Part shown: piece after piece, positions 7,629 through 17,668 of the stretch
Layout of the letters: each line of letters begins with the position of its first letter
How positions within the stretch are numbered: position 1 is the first letter of the stretch
Assembly: GCA_963734595.1 (NCBI GenBank)
Contig: CAVTHV010000031.1
Coordinates: forward strand, 1-64,000
Direction of reading: 5' to 3'
Length of the DNA: 64,000 nucleotides
Source: CAKKQX01 sp963734595
Lineage (GTDB): Bacteria; Pseudomonadota; Gammaproteobacteria; Burkholderiales; SG8-41
The notes under the pieces: generated by a model
What the model was told of the DNA's origin: nothing
The model's database searches: none
The model's input: only the letters and a program-made list of their open reading frames with translations
Program-made: the position numbers and the translations under genes

Positions 7629-9242
7629 ATGCAGCATCGGGCTTGCCAAGGCGGCATTCGGGCTCGCAGCGGGAAACGCTTGAAAAAACGGCAGGGTCGA
7701 TGGATTAGTGCGGTGCTCTTCAGCGCGGCGGTCGCGCTGGTCGCGACGGCGGCGCGTGGCGCGGCCACCGGGGAGGCATCCGGAGACGATGCCGCGGCAC
7801 GCGTTCCCCGGACGGGGCTGAGGTGGTCGCCGGACCTGCACGTGGGCGCCACGGCCCTTCGCTTCGCATCCCCAACGACATGCTGGCGCAGGCGGGCGAA
7901 GCGGCAGCCCCGGCCTCCGCAACAACCGGCGCCAGCCGCGCTCCCGGAGTTCGGGGCACGCAAAAGCTATGTCGATCCCGGCCCTGGAGATCCTCGGCTT
8001 CGACGTTCTGGTGAATCGCGCCAACCATGAGTTCAGCAACAGCAGTGACTACGACGTCAGCCTGTCGTCGATCCGGAACAACCTGCGCAGCGGCTGGGTC
8101 GCCGACAACGACCCGTACAAGGTGAACCAGTTCGCGCACCCTTACCAGGGCTCGATGTACCACGGGTTCGCGCGGTCGGCGGGCCTCGGTTACTGGGAGT
8201 CGGCGGCCTACACCTTTGCCGGCAGCGCGTTATGGGAGATCGCAGGCGAAAATACGCCGCCGTCCAAAAACGACCAGATCGCGAGCGGCATTGCCGGCAG
8301 CTTCCTCGGCGAGGCGCTGTTCCGGATGTCGAGCCTGGTGCTCGAGCGCGGCGACATGCCCAAGTTCTGGCGTGAAGTCGCCGCCGCAGCCATTTCCCCG
8401 TCGACCGGTTTCAACCGGCTCGCCTTCGGCAACCGCTTCGACCCCATTTTCTCCAGCCGCGACGCGGCCTATCTACAGCCGCCTGCAGGTGGGCGCGAGC
8501 GGCACCACGCGCAACGTCCAGGGCACTTCGACCGCGAACAAGCGCAACGAGGTGCTGGTGGACTTACTCCATGGAGTACGGATTGCCCGGCAAATCCGGC
8601 TACGAGTACACGCGTCCTTTCGACTACTTTGCTTTCCAGGCCACCGCCTCCAGCGCGAACGTGTTCGAGAACGTCCAGACGCGCGGACTGCTGATCGGAA
8701 AGGAATACGATAAAGGGCACGATTTCCGGGGCGTCTGGGGCCTCTACGGCAGCTACGACTACATTTCGCCGCAAACCTACCGCATATCGACCACCGCATT
8801 GTCGCTCGGCACCACGGCCCAGCGCTGGCTGTCGCAAAACATCGCATTGCAGAGCACCGCTCTCCTCGGCGTAGGCTACGCTGCCGTGGGAACCCTTCAC
8901 GGCGCGTCCAATGGCGATTACCACTATGGCACGGCGCCGCAGGCCCTGCTGGCGCTGCGCCTCATTTTCGGCGAAAAGGCCGCGCTCGACGTGACGGCGC
9001 GGGAGTATTTCGTGACCGGGGTCGGGTCCGGCGGCGGTGGCGGGCACGACAACATCGCCCGCGCCGACGTGTCGTTCACGGTGCGCGTTCACAAGCAGCA
9101 CGCCATCGCCGTCAAGTACCTGTGGAACCGCCGCGATGCAACCTTCTCCTTCCTGGGTGACGGCACGCAGGAGCGGGCGACGGTGGGCATTTTCTACAGC
9201 TACGTTGGCCAGGACCGTTTCGGTGCGGTCGATTGGCGCTAA
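7629..9242 (+). CDS. DUF3943 outer-membrane-type protein, split by three frame breaks
   Basis: The start ATG at 7629 opens a signal-like segment (WISAVLFSAAVALVATAARG). The DUF3943 core follows in other frames: NRANHEF, NQFAHPYQGSMYHGFARSAGLGYWESAAYTFAGSALWE, PSKNDQIASGIAGSFLGEALFR, and a C-terminal beta-rich region ending FFYSYVGQDRFGAVDWR-like. The frame moves at about 7980, 8470 and 8545, each consistent with one inserted base. The pattern of alternating beta strands and an aromatic C-terminus suggests an outer-membrane barrel of unknown role. Upstream is an entericidin gene; downstream an intrinsic terminator. Confidence 0.72.
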
Positions 9243-9391
9243 TGCGGGTCAAGGCCGGCCATATGGGGATGGAGCCCTGATCTTTGGTGCAGGCCAGCCG
9301 AAACCTGACTTTTACCGAACGTCCGCACGCCCGCGTGAAGCGTGACAGTTGCCCGCGTAATTTGATCTGACATCGAGGATACTCTCGCTTT

Positions 9392-9420
9392 CTCCCCGCT
9401 GAACCGGGGAGGTAATTTTT
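9392..9420 (+). terminator. Probable intrinsic terminator after the DUF3943 gene
   Basis: Stem CTCCCCG / CGGGGAG with loop CTGAAC, followed by GTAATTTTTG. The T run starts four bases after the stem, so efficiency is uncertain. Confidence 0.55.
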
Positions 9421-9436
9421 GCGAGAGGTGTTCCGC

Positions 9437-10033
9437 ATGCGGCTGCTCGGTTTCCTCGAATTCGTCATCGTCTTCATCGGCGTGGCCGGCATGGCCGCCG
9501 CCAACACCTATTTCCTGCCGAAGGGCATCCATCTCGGGCTTTTCCTCGTCGGCGCCGGCATCGCGCTCGGCGGCCTGGAGTCGATCTTCACGCGCCAGAT
9601 GAGCTTCCGCTTCACGAGCCTCGGCAGCCGACCATTACGCCGGTGCGCCCGCGCTGATCTGGGGCTGGACGCTGCTGATCGTCGGCGCGACGCTCGATCG
9701 GCTGCGCCTACCTCGTCGAACAGGGCATGTGGCGCACGACGGTCAGCTACGTGATGCGCCGCCCCGGCGGCCTGCTCGCGCTGATGGGGCTGGTCGTCGC
9801 CGGCATCGGCGCGCTCGTCGTGTTCAACCCGCGCCCGCACGGCATCGTCTGGACGCTGCTGGTGCGGGTGCCGAAGACCATCGTCGGCGTCGCGATCGTG
9901 ATCGCGGGATTGGCGGCGGTCGGCCTCGGGATCTGGGAGACGATCGATCCGCTGTCGTTCGCGCGCGTCACCCGGCAGCCTGCTGGCGCAGGTCGGGCCT
10001 GCTGTCGTTCGAGTTACTACTGGCAGCGGATGA
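9437..10033 (+). CDS. Multi-pass membrane protein of unknown function, with three frame breaks
   Basis: Joining frames gives about 197 residues with at least four hydrophobic helices: MRLLGFLEFVIVFIGVAGMAA, IHLGLFLVGAGIALGGLES, ALIWGWTLLIVGATLIGCAY, GGLLALMGLVVAGIGALVVF and TIVGVAIVIAGLAAVGLGIWE. The ends are basic and it closes with VVRVTTGSG before TGA 10031-10033. Breaks fall near 9620, 9692 and 9975, each explained by one extra base. No family was recognised. An alternative start is GTG 9419. Confidence 0.6.
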
Positions 10034-10044
10034 TTTTGCTGCTG

Positions 10045-10370
10045 CCGTGATAGCAGGGATGAGGGATGAAGGATGAGGGATGAGTGAATGAGTGATGGTG
10101 AATCGTGAAACGTGAATCAGTAAGCGTGATTTATTTTGTTTTTCCTTGTGTCCTCTGTGTCCTCTGTGTCTCCGCTGTTGATCTTCTTGGCGTGTGCGCT
10201 TGGCGGTTCAAAATTCCGTGAATCGTGAATCGGAAATGGTGAATCGTGAGCAGTAAGCGGTTCATTATATTTTGTTTTTCCTTCGTGATCCTTCGCGTCC
10301 TTCGTGTTCATGCTTTTGAACTTTTTGGCGCCTTGGCGGTTCAAAAAATCCGATTTACACGCGCCGCCAA
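10045..10370 (+). repeat. Composite repeat array, B-C-D module set present twice
   Basis: GGGATGAGGGATGA heptamers, GTGAATCG/GTGAAACG units, the linker TTATTTTGTTTTTCC, CCTCTGTGT nonamers, CTTGGCG units (to ~10210), then a second GTGAATCG-linker-CCTTCGTG-CTTGGCG set (10215-10345). The final TTGGCG (10333-10338) sits 17 bp before TACACG, a weak possible -35/-10 pair for the ferredoxin gene. Confidence 0.8.
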
Positions 10371-10459
10371 TCGCACTAGACTAAATTTCGAGCAGCGGAC
10401 GCCGTTCTGAACATCCCCGGGGTTGCCCGAGCCCGCAACGACAATCAGGAGACCAGGCC

Positions 10460-10939
10460 ATGCAGAAATCGCTGTATATCGACGCCAACAAGTGCACCGG
10501 CTGCCTGCAATGCGAGATGGCGTGTTCCTACGAGAACTACGGCGTCTTCAATATTTCCAAGTCGCGCATCAAGGTGTTCAATTTCGAGCACCAGGGCCGC
10601 AAGGTGCCGTACACCTGCACCCAGTGCGCCGAGGCCTGGTGTCTGCACGCCTGTCCGGTGGAGGCGATCAAGATCGATGCGCTGACCGGCGCCAAGGTCG
10701 TGAACGACGCCACCTGCGTCGGCTGCAAGGTCTGCACCATCGCCTGCCCGTTCGGCACGGTGAATTACGTCGTCGAGACCGGCAAGGTGCAGAAATGCGA
10801 TCTCTGCGGCGGCAATCCGGCCTGCGCCAGCGCCTGCCCCACCGGCGCCATCACCTATGTCGATGCGAACTGGACCGGTCTCGACAAGATGCAGCAGTGG
10901 GCCGGCAAGACCGACACCCAACCGCGTGCCAACGGATAA
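10460..10939 (+). CDS. aorA: Four-cluster ferredoxin subunit (AorA-like) of an aldehyde oxidoreductase complex
   Basis: 159 residues with four cysteine sets for [4Fe-4S] clusters: CTGCLQCEMACS (residues ~12-23), CTQCAEAWCLHACP, CVGCKVCTIACP and CDLCGGNPACASACP. It is the electron-transfer partner of the tungsten-type oxidoreductase encoded 12 bp downstream, and resembles AorA of Aromatoleum-type AOR complexes. AGGAGA lies 8 nt upstream of the ATG. The operon continues with aorB, aorC and a MoaD-like gene. Cytoplasmic: no signal or Tat peptide. Confidence 0.85.
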   Translation: MQKSLYIDANKCTGCLQCEMACSYENYGVFNISKSRIKVFNFEHQGRKVPYTCTQCAEAWCLHACPVEAIKIDALTGAKVVNDATCVGCKVCTIACPFGTVNYVVETGKVQKCDLCGGNPACASACPTGAITYVDANWTGLDKMQQWAGKTDTQPRANG

Positions 10940-10951
10940 AAGGAGAGCGCC

Positions 10952-12829
10952 ATGGGATGGACACGAAAAAGTTCTGCGCGTTGATCTGACCAAAGGCACG
11001 TGCAAGTCCGAGCCGCTCAACATGCAGTGGGCGCAGGACTATCTGGGCCAGCGCGGCCTGGCGACCAAGTATTTCGTCGAGGAGGTGGATCCGAAAGTCG
11101 ATCCGCTCTCGCCCGCCAACAAGATGATCATGGCCACCGGGCCGCTGACCGGCACGCTGGTCTCGACCGGCGGGCGCTATTCGGTCATCACCAAGGGCGC
11201 GCTGACCGGCGCGATCGCCTGCTCCAACTCCGGCGGCTACTTCGGCGCGGAAATGAAGTTCGCCGGCTGGGACATGGTGATCTTCGAAGGCAAGTCGCCG
11301 AAGCCCGTTTATCTTTCGATCGAGGACGACAAGGCCGAGCTGCGCGATGCCGCGCACCTGTGGGGCAAGACGGTGTGGCAGACCGAAGAGATCATCAAGA
11401 AGACGCACCAGGATCCGCAGGTGCGCGTGTGCGAGCATCGGCCGCGCCGGCGAAAACGGCGTGCTCTACGCCTGCATCGTCAACGATCTGCATCGCGCCG
11501 CCGGCCGCTCCGGCGTCGGCACGGTGATGGGCTCGAAGAACCTGAAGGCGGTGGCCGTGCGCGGCACCAAGGGCGCGGGCGGCATCAGGGATGCCAAGGC
11601 ATTCATGAAGGCGGTGGCCGCGGCGAAGAAGGTGCTCGCCGACAACGCGGTCACCGGCCAGGGCCTGCCCACGTACGGCACCCAGGTGCTGATGAACGTG
11701 ATCAACGAAATGGGCGCGCTGCCCACGCGCAATCACCGCGACGTGCAGTTCGAGGACGCGCGCAAGATTTCCGCCGAGGCGATGCATGAAAAGCGGCCGA
11801 CCGACGGCAAGGCGCATCTCGTCACCAACGCCGCGTGCTTCGGCTGCACCATCGCCTGCGGCCGCATCTCCAAGATCGACGAAACCCATTTCAGCGTGGT
11901 CAACAAGCCCGAGTACTGGGGCGCTTCCGGCGGTCTCGAATACGAGGCCGCCTGGGCGCTGGGCGCGGCCAATGGCGTCGGCGACCTCGAGGCGCTGCAG
12001 TATGCCAACCTGATCTGCAACGAGGACGGCTACGACCCGATCAGCTTCGGCGCCACCGTCGGCGCGGCGATGGAACTGTACGATCTCGGCATCCTGACCA
12101 AGGAGCAGATCGGCATGGACGCGCCGTTCGGCTCGGCCCAGGCGCTGGTCAAGCTGTCGGAGATGACGGCGAAAGGCGAGGGCTTCGGCAAGGAACTGGG
12201 CCTGGGCTCGGCGCGGCTCTGCGCCAAGTACGGCAGGCCCGAACTCTCGATGGGCGTGAAGAAGCAGGAGTTCCCCGCGTACGATTCGCGCGGCATCCAG
12301 GGCATGGGCCTCGCTTACGCCACGTCCAACCGCGGCGCCTGCCATCTGCGCGGCTACACCGTCGCCTCGGAAGTGCTCGGCATTCCGGTCAAGACCGACC
12401 CGCTGGTGACCGAAGGCAAGGCCGACCTGGTCAAGGCGTTCCAGGACGCCACCTCGGTGTTCGATTCCGCCGGCGTCTGCGTATTCACCAGCTTCGCGTG
12501 GACGCTGGCCGACGTGCAGCCGCAACTGGACGCCGCCTGCGAAGGCGGCTGGTCGATGGAAAAACTGGCGACGGTGGGCGAGCGCATCTGGAACATGGAG
12601 CGCCTGTTCAACAATGCCGCCGGCTTCACCGCCAAGGACGACGACCTGCCGCCGCGCCTGAAGACCGAACCGGCCAAGACCGGCCCGGCCAAGGGCAAGG
12701 TCAGCGGCATCGACAAGATGCGGCCGGAGTACTACAAGGCGCGCGGCTGGGACGAAAAAGGCGTGCCCACCAAGGAAACGCTGAAGCGGCTCGGGCTGTC
12801 CAAACGGCGCCGTGCGTCTGACTTCATGA
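10952..12829 (+). CDS. aorB: Tungsten-type aldehyde ferredoxin oxidoreductase large subunit (AorB-like), frame breaks
   Basis: About 625 residues. MGWTRKVLRVDLTKGTCKSE is the family N-terminus; one extra A in the A run at 10966-10970 breaks it. A second extra base at ~11433 precedes ASIGRAGENGVLYACIVNDLH. Pterin/cluster motifs are present: ACFGCTIACG (C-x2-C-x3-C) and FDSAGVC (D-x2-G-x-C). Removing one base near 12803 gives a stop TGA at 12827-12829 overlapping the next ATG as ATGA; otherwise the frame runs artificially into aorC. The enzyme oxidises aldehydes to acids using a W/Mo bis-pterin and [4Fe-4S]. AAGGAG precedes the ATG. Confidence 0.87.
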
Positions 12830-14077
12830 AGCACGTGATCATCGGCAATGGGCCGGCCGGCGTCATCGCCGCGGAAGCGTTGCGCCGCGCCGATCCCGCC
12901 GCCGACGTCGTCCTGCTCGGCGACGAGAACGAACCGCCGTATTCGCGCATGGCGATTCCCTACCTGCTGACCGGCAATATCGGCGAGCAGGGCACGTACC
13001 TGCGCAAGGACCAAGGGCACTACGAGCGGCTGGGCATCCGCCTGCTGCGCGCCGCGCGCCGAGAAAGTCGACAGCAAAGCGCGCCGCGTGATGCTCGCGA
13101 ACGGCGGACGCGACTTCCCTACGACCGCCTGCTGATCGCGACCGGCTCGCACGCGCTGCGCCCCGCCGTGCCCGGAATCGATCTGCCCAACGTTCATGCG
13201 TGCTGGACGCTGGCCGACGCGCGCGCGATCGCGGCCAAGGCGAAACCCGGCGCGCGCGTGGTGCAGCTGGGCGCGGGCTTCATCGGCTGCATCATCCTGC
13301 AGGCGCTTGCCGAGCGCGGCGTCAAGCTCACCGTGGTGGAAATGGGCGACCGCATGGTGCCGCGCATGATGACGGAGAAGGCCGGCAACCTGATCCGGCA
13401 GTGGGTCGAGAAAAAAGGCGTGCGGGTTCACGTCAATGCGCGCGTCGAAGCCATTGCAGCCACCGGCGCCGGCGCCATGCAGGTCAAACTCTCCAACGGA
13501 CAGGCGATCGAATGCGATCTGCTGATCGCCGCGGCCGGCGTGCGTCCGAACATCGCATTTCTCGAAGGCAGCGGCGTCAAGGTCGGCGACGGCATCCTCG
13601 TCGATGAACGGATGCAGACCAGCGTGCCGGGCATCTACGCCGCCGGCGACGTCACCGCAGCCGCCGGTTTTCATTCGGGCCGGCCGGAATTGAACGCGAT
13701 CCAGCCCAACGCGGCGGACCAGGCGCGCATTGCCGCCGCCAACATGTCGGGCGCGACAGGCGGCGGCGCAAGGCAGCCTCGCCATCAACGTGCTCGATAC
13801 GCTCGGGCTGATTTCGACCTCGTTCGGCCAGTGGCAGGGCGCCGAGGGCGGCGACGGCGTGGAACTCGTGGACGAGGCGGGCTTCCGCTATCTGTCGCTG
13901 CAGTTCAAGGATGACGCGCTGATCGGCGCCACCAGCATCGGCTGGACCGACCATGTCGGCGCGCTGCGCGGGCTGATCCAGACCCGCGCGCGGCTCGGGG
14001 AATGGAAGGCGAGACTCAAGCAGGATCCGACGCAGTTCATGGCGGCTTACCTGGGATCCGCCCAGAAAGCGGCATGA
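12826..14077 (+). CDS. aorC: FAD/NAD(P)-binding oxidoreductase (AorC-like)
   Basis: Two dinucleotide-binding motifs are visible: IIGNGPAGVIAAEALRR at the start (FAD) and VVQLGAGFIGCIILQALAERG (NAD), followed by VPGIYAAGDVTAA (FAD site 2). The frame breaks near 13050 (+1), 13110 (-1) and 13760 (+1); after the last, INVLDTLGLISTSFGQWQG continues to the stop. In Aromatoleum-type AOR complexes this subunit passes electrons between the ferredoxin chain and NAD. Start overlaps aorB by ATGA and stop overlaps the MoaD-like gene by ATGA, a tight translational coupling. Confidence 0.85.
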
Positions 14078-14328
14078 AGGTCACGCTCAAGCTCTACGCG
14101 ACGCTTTCCGATTATCTGCCGGACGCAGCGCGCAACACCAACGCGCTGGAACTGAATCTCGACGCCGGCACGACCGTGGCGCAGGTCATAGCAAGCCAGA
14201 ACCTGCCGCTCAAGCTCTGCCATCTGGTGCTGATCGACGGCATATTCGTGCCGCCCGCGGCGCGCGCGACGCGCGCGCTCGCCGACGGCGAAACGCTGGC
14301 GATCTGGCCGCCGATCGCGGGCGGGTAG
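14074..14328 (+). CDS. aorD: MoaD/ThiS-family sulfur carrier (AorD-like)
   Basis: 84 residues of ubiquitin-like fold ending in the required Gly-Gly (PPIAGG). Motifs KVTLKLYATLSDYLP and LVLIDGIFVPP match MoaD paralogues. Its overlap with aorC (ATGA) marks it as the dedicated sulfur carrier for the pterin cofactor of the upstream aldehyde oxidoreductase. A MoeA paralogue seen in some such operons is not present here; the operon stops in a repeat array. Confidence 0.8.
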   Translation: MKVTLKLYATLSDYLPDAARNTNALELNLDAGTTVAQVIASQNLPLKLCHLVLIDGIFVPPAARATRALADGETLAIWPPIAGG

Positions 14329-14334
14329 AACAAA

Positions 14335-14530
14335 AGTGCTGAAAAGCTGAGACACAGAGGACACAGAGGACACAGAGGAAAAACAAAACATGAATCGACA
14401 AGTTCGCCAAGCACGTCACGAAGATCAAACGGAGACACGATTCACGACTCACGACTCACGCACTATCACCATTTCCCATTCCCGATTCCCCAATCACCAA
14501 TCACCGAATCACCGTTCCCCACTCCCCGCA
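14335..14530 (-). repeat. Composite repeat array in inverted orientation
   Basis: Read rightward it shows the complement of the usual modules: GACACAGAGGACACAGAGG (C module reversed), then CACGACTCACG and CAATCACCGAATCACC (B module reversed). It separates the aor operon from a short gene. Confidence 0.75.
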
Positions 14531-14535
14531 TTTGA

Positions 14536-14823
14536 ATGAAACTGCCGCTCACCTTCGAGATGACCACGACCCGGGCGGACTTGCGGCGCCTGTTGCCTGC
14601 CGCGGTCAACCATGTGCCGTTCGTCGAGGAAGACGGGGCCTTCGTGCACCGCGAAGGCGCGCGCAGCTGGCGCATAGGGGTCAAGCCTTTGCCGCAGTTG
14701 CGGCTGGGCGCGGTCCGGCTCGAGCGTTACCGGCTCGATTTCGATTTCTCCGGTTACTCCGCCGAAGAGATCGAAGACTTCATGGCGCGCTTCGAAATGC
14801 ATTTCCGCCGCGGCGGAGGGTGA
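14536..14823 (+). CDS. Conserved-looking protein of unknown function
   Basis: 95 residues. Charged, mixed alpha/beta composition; a central strand pattern (LGAVRLERYRLDFDFSGYS) and an acidic helix (AEEIEDFMARFEMHFRRG). Its compact size and codon use like its neighbours support a real gene. It lies alone between two repeat arrays. No family recognised; it could be a small accessory factor of the upstream operon, but nothing shows this. Confidence 0.55.
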   Translation: MKLPLTFEMTTTRADLRRLLPAAVNHVPFVEEDGAFVHREGARSWRIGVKPLPQLRLGAVRLERYRLDFDFSGYSAEEIEDFMARFEMHFRRGGG

Positions 14824-14825
14824 GC

Positions 14826-15090
14826 CGAAGGATGAGGGATAAGGGATACGCTTCGCGTAATGAGGGATGAGGGAATGAGAGGATGAATCGTGAATCGAGT
14901 GACAGCGTGAATGGGTAATCGAGTGATGGGTGTAATCGTGAATCGTCAAGTCGTGAATCGGTGAATCGTTAGCACGTTAAGCGATTGCAGCTTGTCGATT
15001 TTGTCCTCATTGGTGTCCTCTGATGTCCTTCTGTGTCCTTCGTGTCTCCGCTGTTGATCGTTCTTGGCGTCCTTGGCGGTTTAGACAAAT
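14826..15090 (+). repeat. Full composite repeat (A-REP-A-B-C-D)
   Basis: GGATGAGGG, then the palindrome TACGC-TTC-GCGTA (14847-14859) within GGATACG...TAATGAGGG, then GTGAATCG octamers, a TTGTCGATTTTG linker, CCTCTGATG/CCTTCTGTG nonamers and CTTGGCGTCCTTGGCGG. This copy has a perfect stem with G-C pairs. Confidence 0.8.
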
Positions 15091-15148
15091 CTCGCGAAGA
15101 TGGTTCGCGCGGGTTGCCCCGGCAACATCGCATGGCATCAAGCGATAA

Positions 15149-16803
15149 TCATTCATCCCGCCCGTAGTGGATGCGCCGGTACGGCAGCGTGATCACGCTG
15201 CGCGGGAATCCGCACGTCGAGCATCATCGGCCCGGGGTTCGCGACCCACTCTTTCATCGCGCTCTGCACGTCGTCGAGGCTGCGCGCGATGCGCCCTCTG
15301 CCGCCCATCGCCACGGCGACCTTGCCCAGGTCCGGCACGGTGATGTTCGCGAGCGCGGCATTCATCTTGTGCGCATCGAGCTTGTAGTACTCCGAGCCCA
15401 GCGACTCGTTGTTCATGCACACGACCAGCAGCGGCATCTTGTAGCGGACCATCGTTTCGAATTCCGCGAGGTGCATCATGATGCTCGCGTCGCCGTCGAC
15501 CAGGAACGACGGCTTGTTGCCGAGCGCGGTCACGCCGCCCATCGCGGCCGGCAGCATCTGTCCGATGCAGCCGAAGAAATGGCTCGCCAGCACGACCGGG
15601 CGCTGGCGCCGGAACAGGATGTTGGAGAAACCGGCGGTCGAGCCGCTGCCGGTGAAGAGGTTCACGTTGGCCGGAATGCCTTCGTCGAGGATGCGGATGA
15701 CTTCGCGCGGATCGACGGTGCCCGGCTCGATCTGGAATTCCGTGCGGTCGTCGAGGTTGTGGACGAGCTGCTTCTTCACTTCGGCGGTGCGGAAGCCGGT
15801 CATCTTGACCGAGCGCTTCGCGAGCAGTTCTTCGAGCGCTTCCACGCCGGCGCGCGCGTCGCTCTGCAGGTAGCAGTCCGCGGACCGGCTGCCGGCCATC
15901 ATCACGTGCGGCTTGGCATCGATGTGGACGTAGCGCGCGTTGGGGTAGAGGTAGCCGTGCTCGGTCGTGTAGCGGTTCATGCTGGCGCCGATCGCGATCA
16001 CGCAATCGGCTTCCTCGAACAGCTGCATCGCGGTGCGCGTGCCGTACGTGCCGGAGACGCCGACGTGATACTCGCTGTCGCCGAGCCAGGTCTTCGCCAT
16101 CAGGGTGGTGGCGAGCAGCGCGCCGATGCGGTCGCCGAGCTTCGTCACGGCTTTCTCCGCGCCCGACCACACGGCGCCGCGGCCGGCGAGGATCACGGGT
16201 TTTTTGCTGCGCGGCGATGATGTCGGCGGCCTGTTCGAGCGCGGTGACGTCCGGGCGCACCGCATGCGGCTTCATCAGCGTGGAGGACGGCCGGTACGGT
16301 TCATCGTCGTCGTCGAATTCCTTCTGCTGCACGTCCATCGGCGCGCTCAGCATGATCGGGCGCGATTCGAGCTTGGCCAGATAGAACGCCTTGCGCACGG
16401 CGTCGTCGACGCTGTCGGGCGTGGCCACGCGGATGAAACCGGTTTCGCAGGCGGTGGCGAACAGCGCGTTGTCGAAATGCTGGTTGTACTCGTCGTCGTT
16501 CAGCGGATGCTCGCCGACGAAGGCGACGAGCGGCGACGACGCGCGCGCGGCCGTGACCAGCGCGGTCGCCAGTTGCGACACGCCCGGGCCGCAGGTCGCG
16601 GTGGCGACGCCCGGCGTGCGCGACACGCGCGCCCAGCCGTCGGCCATGCCGAGCCCGGCGCCCTCGTGGCGCACCTCCAGCGTCTCGACGCCGAGCTTGG
16701 CGAGCTCGTGCATCCAGTACATGTTGCCGTCGCCCATCAGGCCGAAAATCTTGGTCACGCCCTCGGCCGCGAATGCCTGGGCCAGCCGCTGATACACCTT
16801 CAT
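15149..16803 (-). CDS. Thiamine-diphosphate-dependent enzyme (acetolactate synthase-like family), two frame breaks
   Basis: About 550 residues. N-terminal Pyr domain with the activating Glu in VRHEGAGLGMADGWAR; middle domain starts KKPVILAGRG after a +1 break near 16207; C-terminal PP domain has the ThDP/Mg motif VDGDASIMMHLAEF...MNN. A second +1 near 15195 hides the true C-terminus RSVITLPYRRIHYG and stop TCA at 15149-15151. This is a broad family of acetolactate synthase, benzoylformate/oxalyl decarboxylase and relatives; the substrate cannot be fixed. A CoxG-like gene follows upstream on the same strand (84-bp gap). Confidence 0.83.
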
Positions 16804-16887
16804 GTTCTCTCTCCCATTGAATTGTCACTGCGAACCGTTTGCCGGGAAATGCGCGCCATGGCGGCGATTTCCGGCAAACGAAATTGC

Positions 16888-17349
16888 TTATGCCGGAGCG
16901 GCGCCGGCGCACCGGGCGGCGACCCGCTCGGTGAACTCGCTCGTCATGCGCTTCACCACGAAATTCGCTCCGCTTTCCACCAGGGTCGCGAGCCGGCCGG
17001 AAATCTCGACATGGGCCGCGATCGGGATCGCCGCGCCCTGCGGCTGCGACTGCTCGACGCTGAACGCCATTTTTGCGTGGACCTTCGTGCCGCCCTGGTT
17101 GTCGCGGCCTTTCGCGTCGACCCGTCCCGTCATTGTCGCCGGATCCATCTCGAGCGCGACCTTGGCCTTGAAGGTGACCTTCGCCGGCCCGAATTTGACG
17201 GTCAGCGTCGCGTCGAACGAGCCGTCCTCATGTTGCTCGCCCAGCGTGGCGCCCGGCACGCAGTCGATCACGGCGCGCGGATCCGACAGCAGATCCCATA
17301 CCGTGCGCGGCGCCGATGCCACTTCGATGCGTTCGTTGACTTCGATCAT
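16888..17349 (-). CDS. SRPBCC / CoxG-like protein (CO dehydrogenase subunit G family)
   Basis: 153 residues with the START-like fold pattern: VNERIEVASAPRTVWDLLSDPRAVIDCVPGAT at the start, FDATLTVKFGPAKVTFKAKV in the middle, and a C-terminal amphipathic helix (LVESGANFVVKRMTSEF). CoxG proteins anchor molybdenum hydroxylases to the membrane in carboxydotrophs, but many homologues sit elsewhere as lipid- or ligand-binding proteins. No coxMSL genes are in the window. Its likely operon mate is the ThDP enzyme downstream. Confidence 0.8.
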   Translation of the reverse strand: MIEVNERIEVASAPRTVWDLLSDPRAVIDCVPGATLGEQHEDGSFDATLTVKFGPAKVTFKAKVALEMDPATMTGRVDAKGRDNQGGTKVHAKMAFSVEQSQPQGAAIPIAAHVEISGRLATLVESGANFVVKRMTSEFTERVAARCAGAAPA

Positions 17350-17454
17350 GATGAAGCGATCCTCCCGGTGTCCCGGGCGGTTGTTTTTGTCCCGGCTGAG
17401 GCGACATTAGACATCGAATCCGATTCGGCTGTCATCCATTGCGCGCAGCGATTC

Positions 17455-17615
17455 CAGATGCTGGACGGGGGAGCGAAGGATGAGGGCGGAGGGATGAAGG
17501 CCCTAAAGGATACGTTTCACTTAATGAGGGATGAGGGGCGAAGTGAGTTGACCGGTGAACCGTGAAGGATGAGGGGGCGGGGAACGGGTGATGGGAAGTG
17601 GGAAGTTCGTCAGCG
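17455..17615 (+). repeat. Repeat array with REP-like palindrome
   Basis: GGATGAGGGCGGAGGG, then the palindromic core at 17501-17530 (CCCTAAAGGATACG-TTTCA-CTTAATGAGGG), then GGATGAGGGGCGAAG. It lies between the CoxG-like promoter side and the toxin gene. Confidence 0.7.
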
Positions 17616-17668
17616 GAGAGGAGATCGGTTGTGGTGACAAAAGGCACACATTACCGTAAGATTCGATC

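Noticed and set aside
11395..13788. A ~800-codon open frame on the minus strand across the AOR genes
   Set aside because: It is antisense to well-matched AorB and AorC and has no family motifs; long antisense frames are common in GC-rich DNA.
11347..13914. AOR-oxidoreductase fusion protein
   Set aside because: Removing one base near 12803 gives a normal AOR stop overlapping the next ATG, so the fusion is an artefact.
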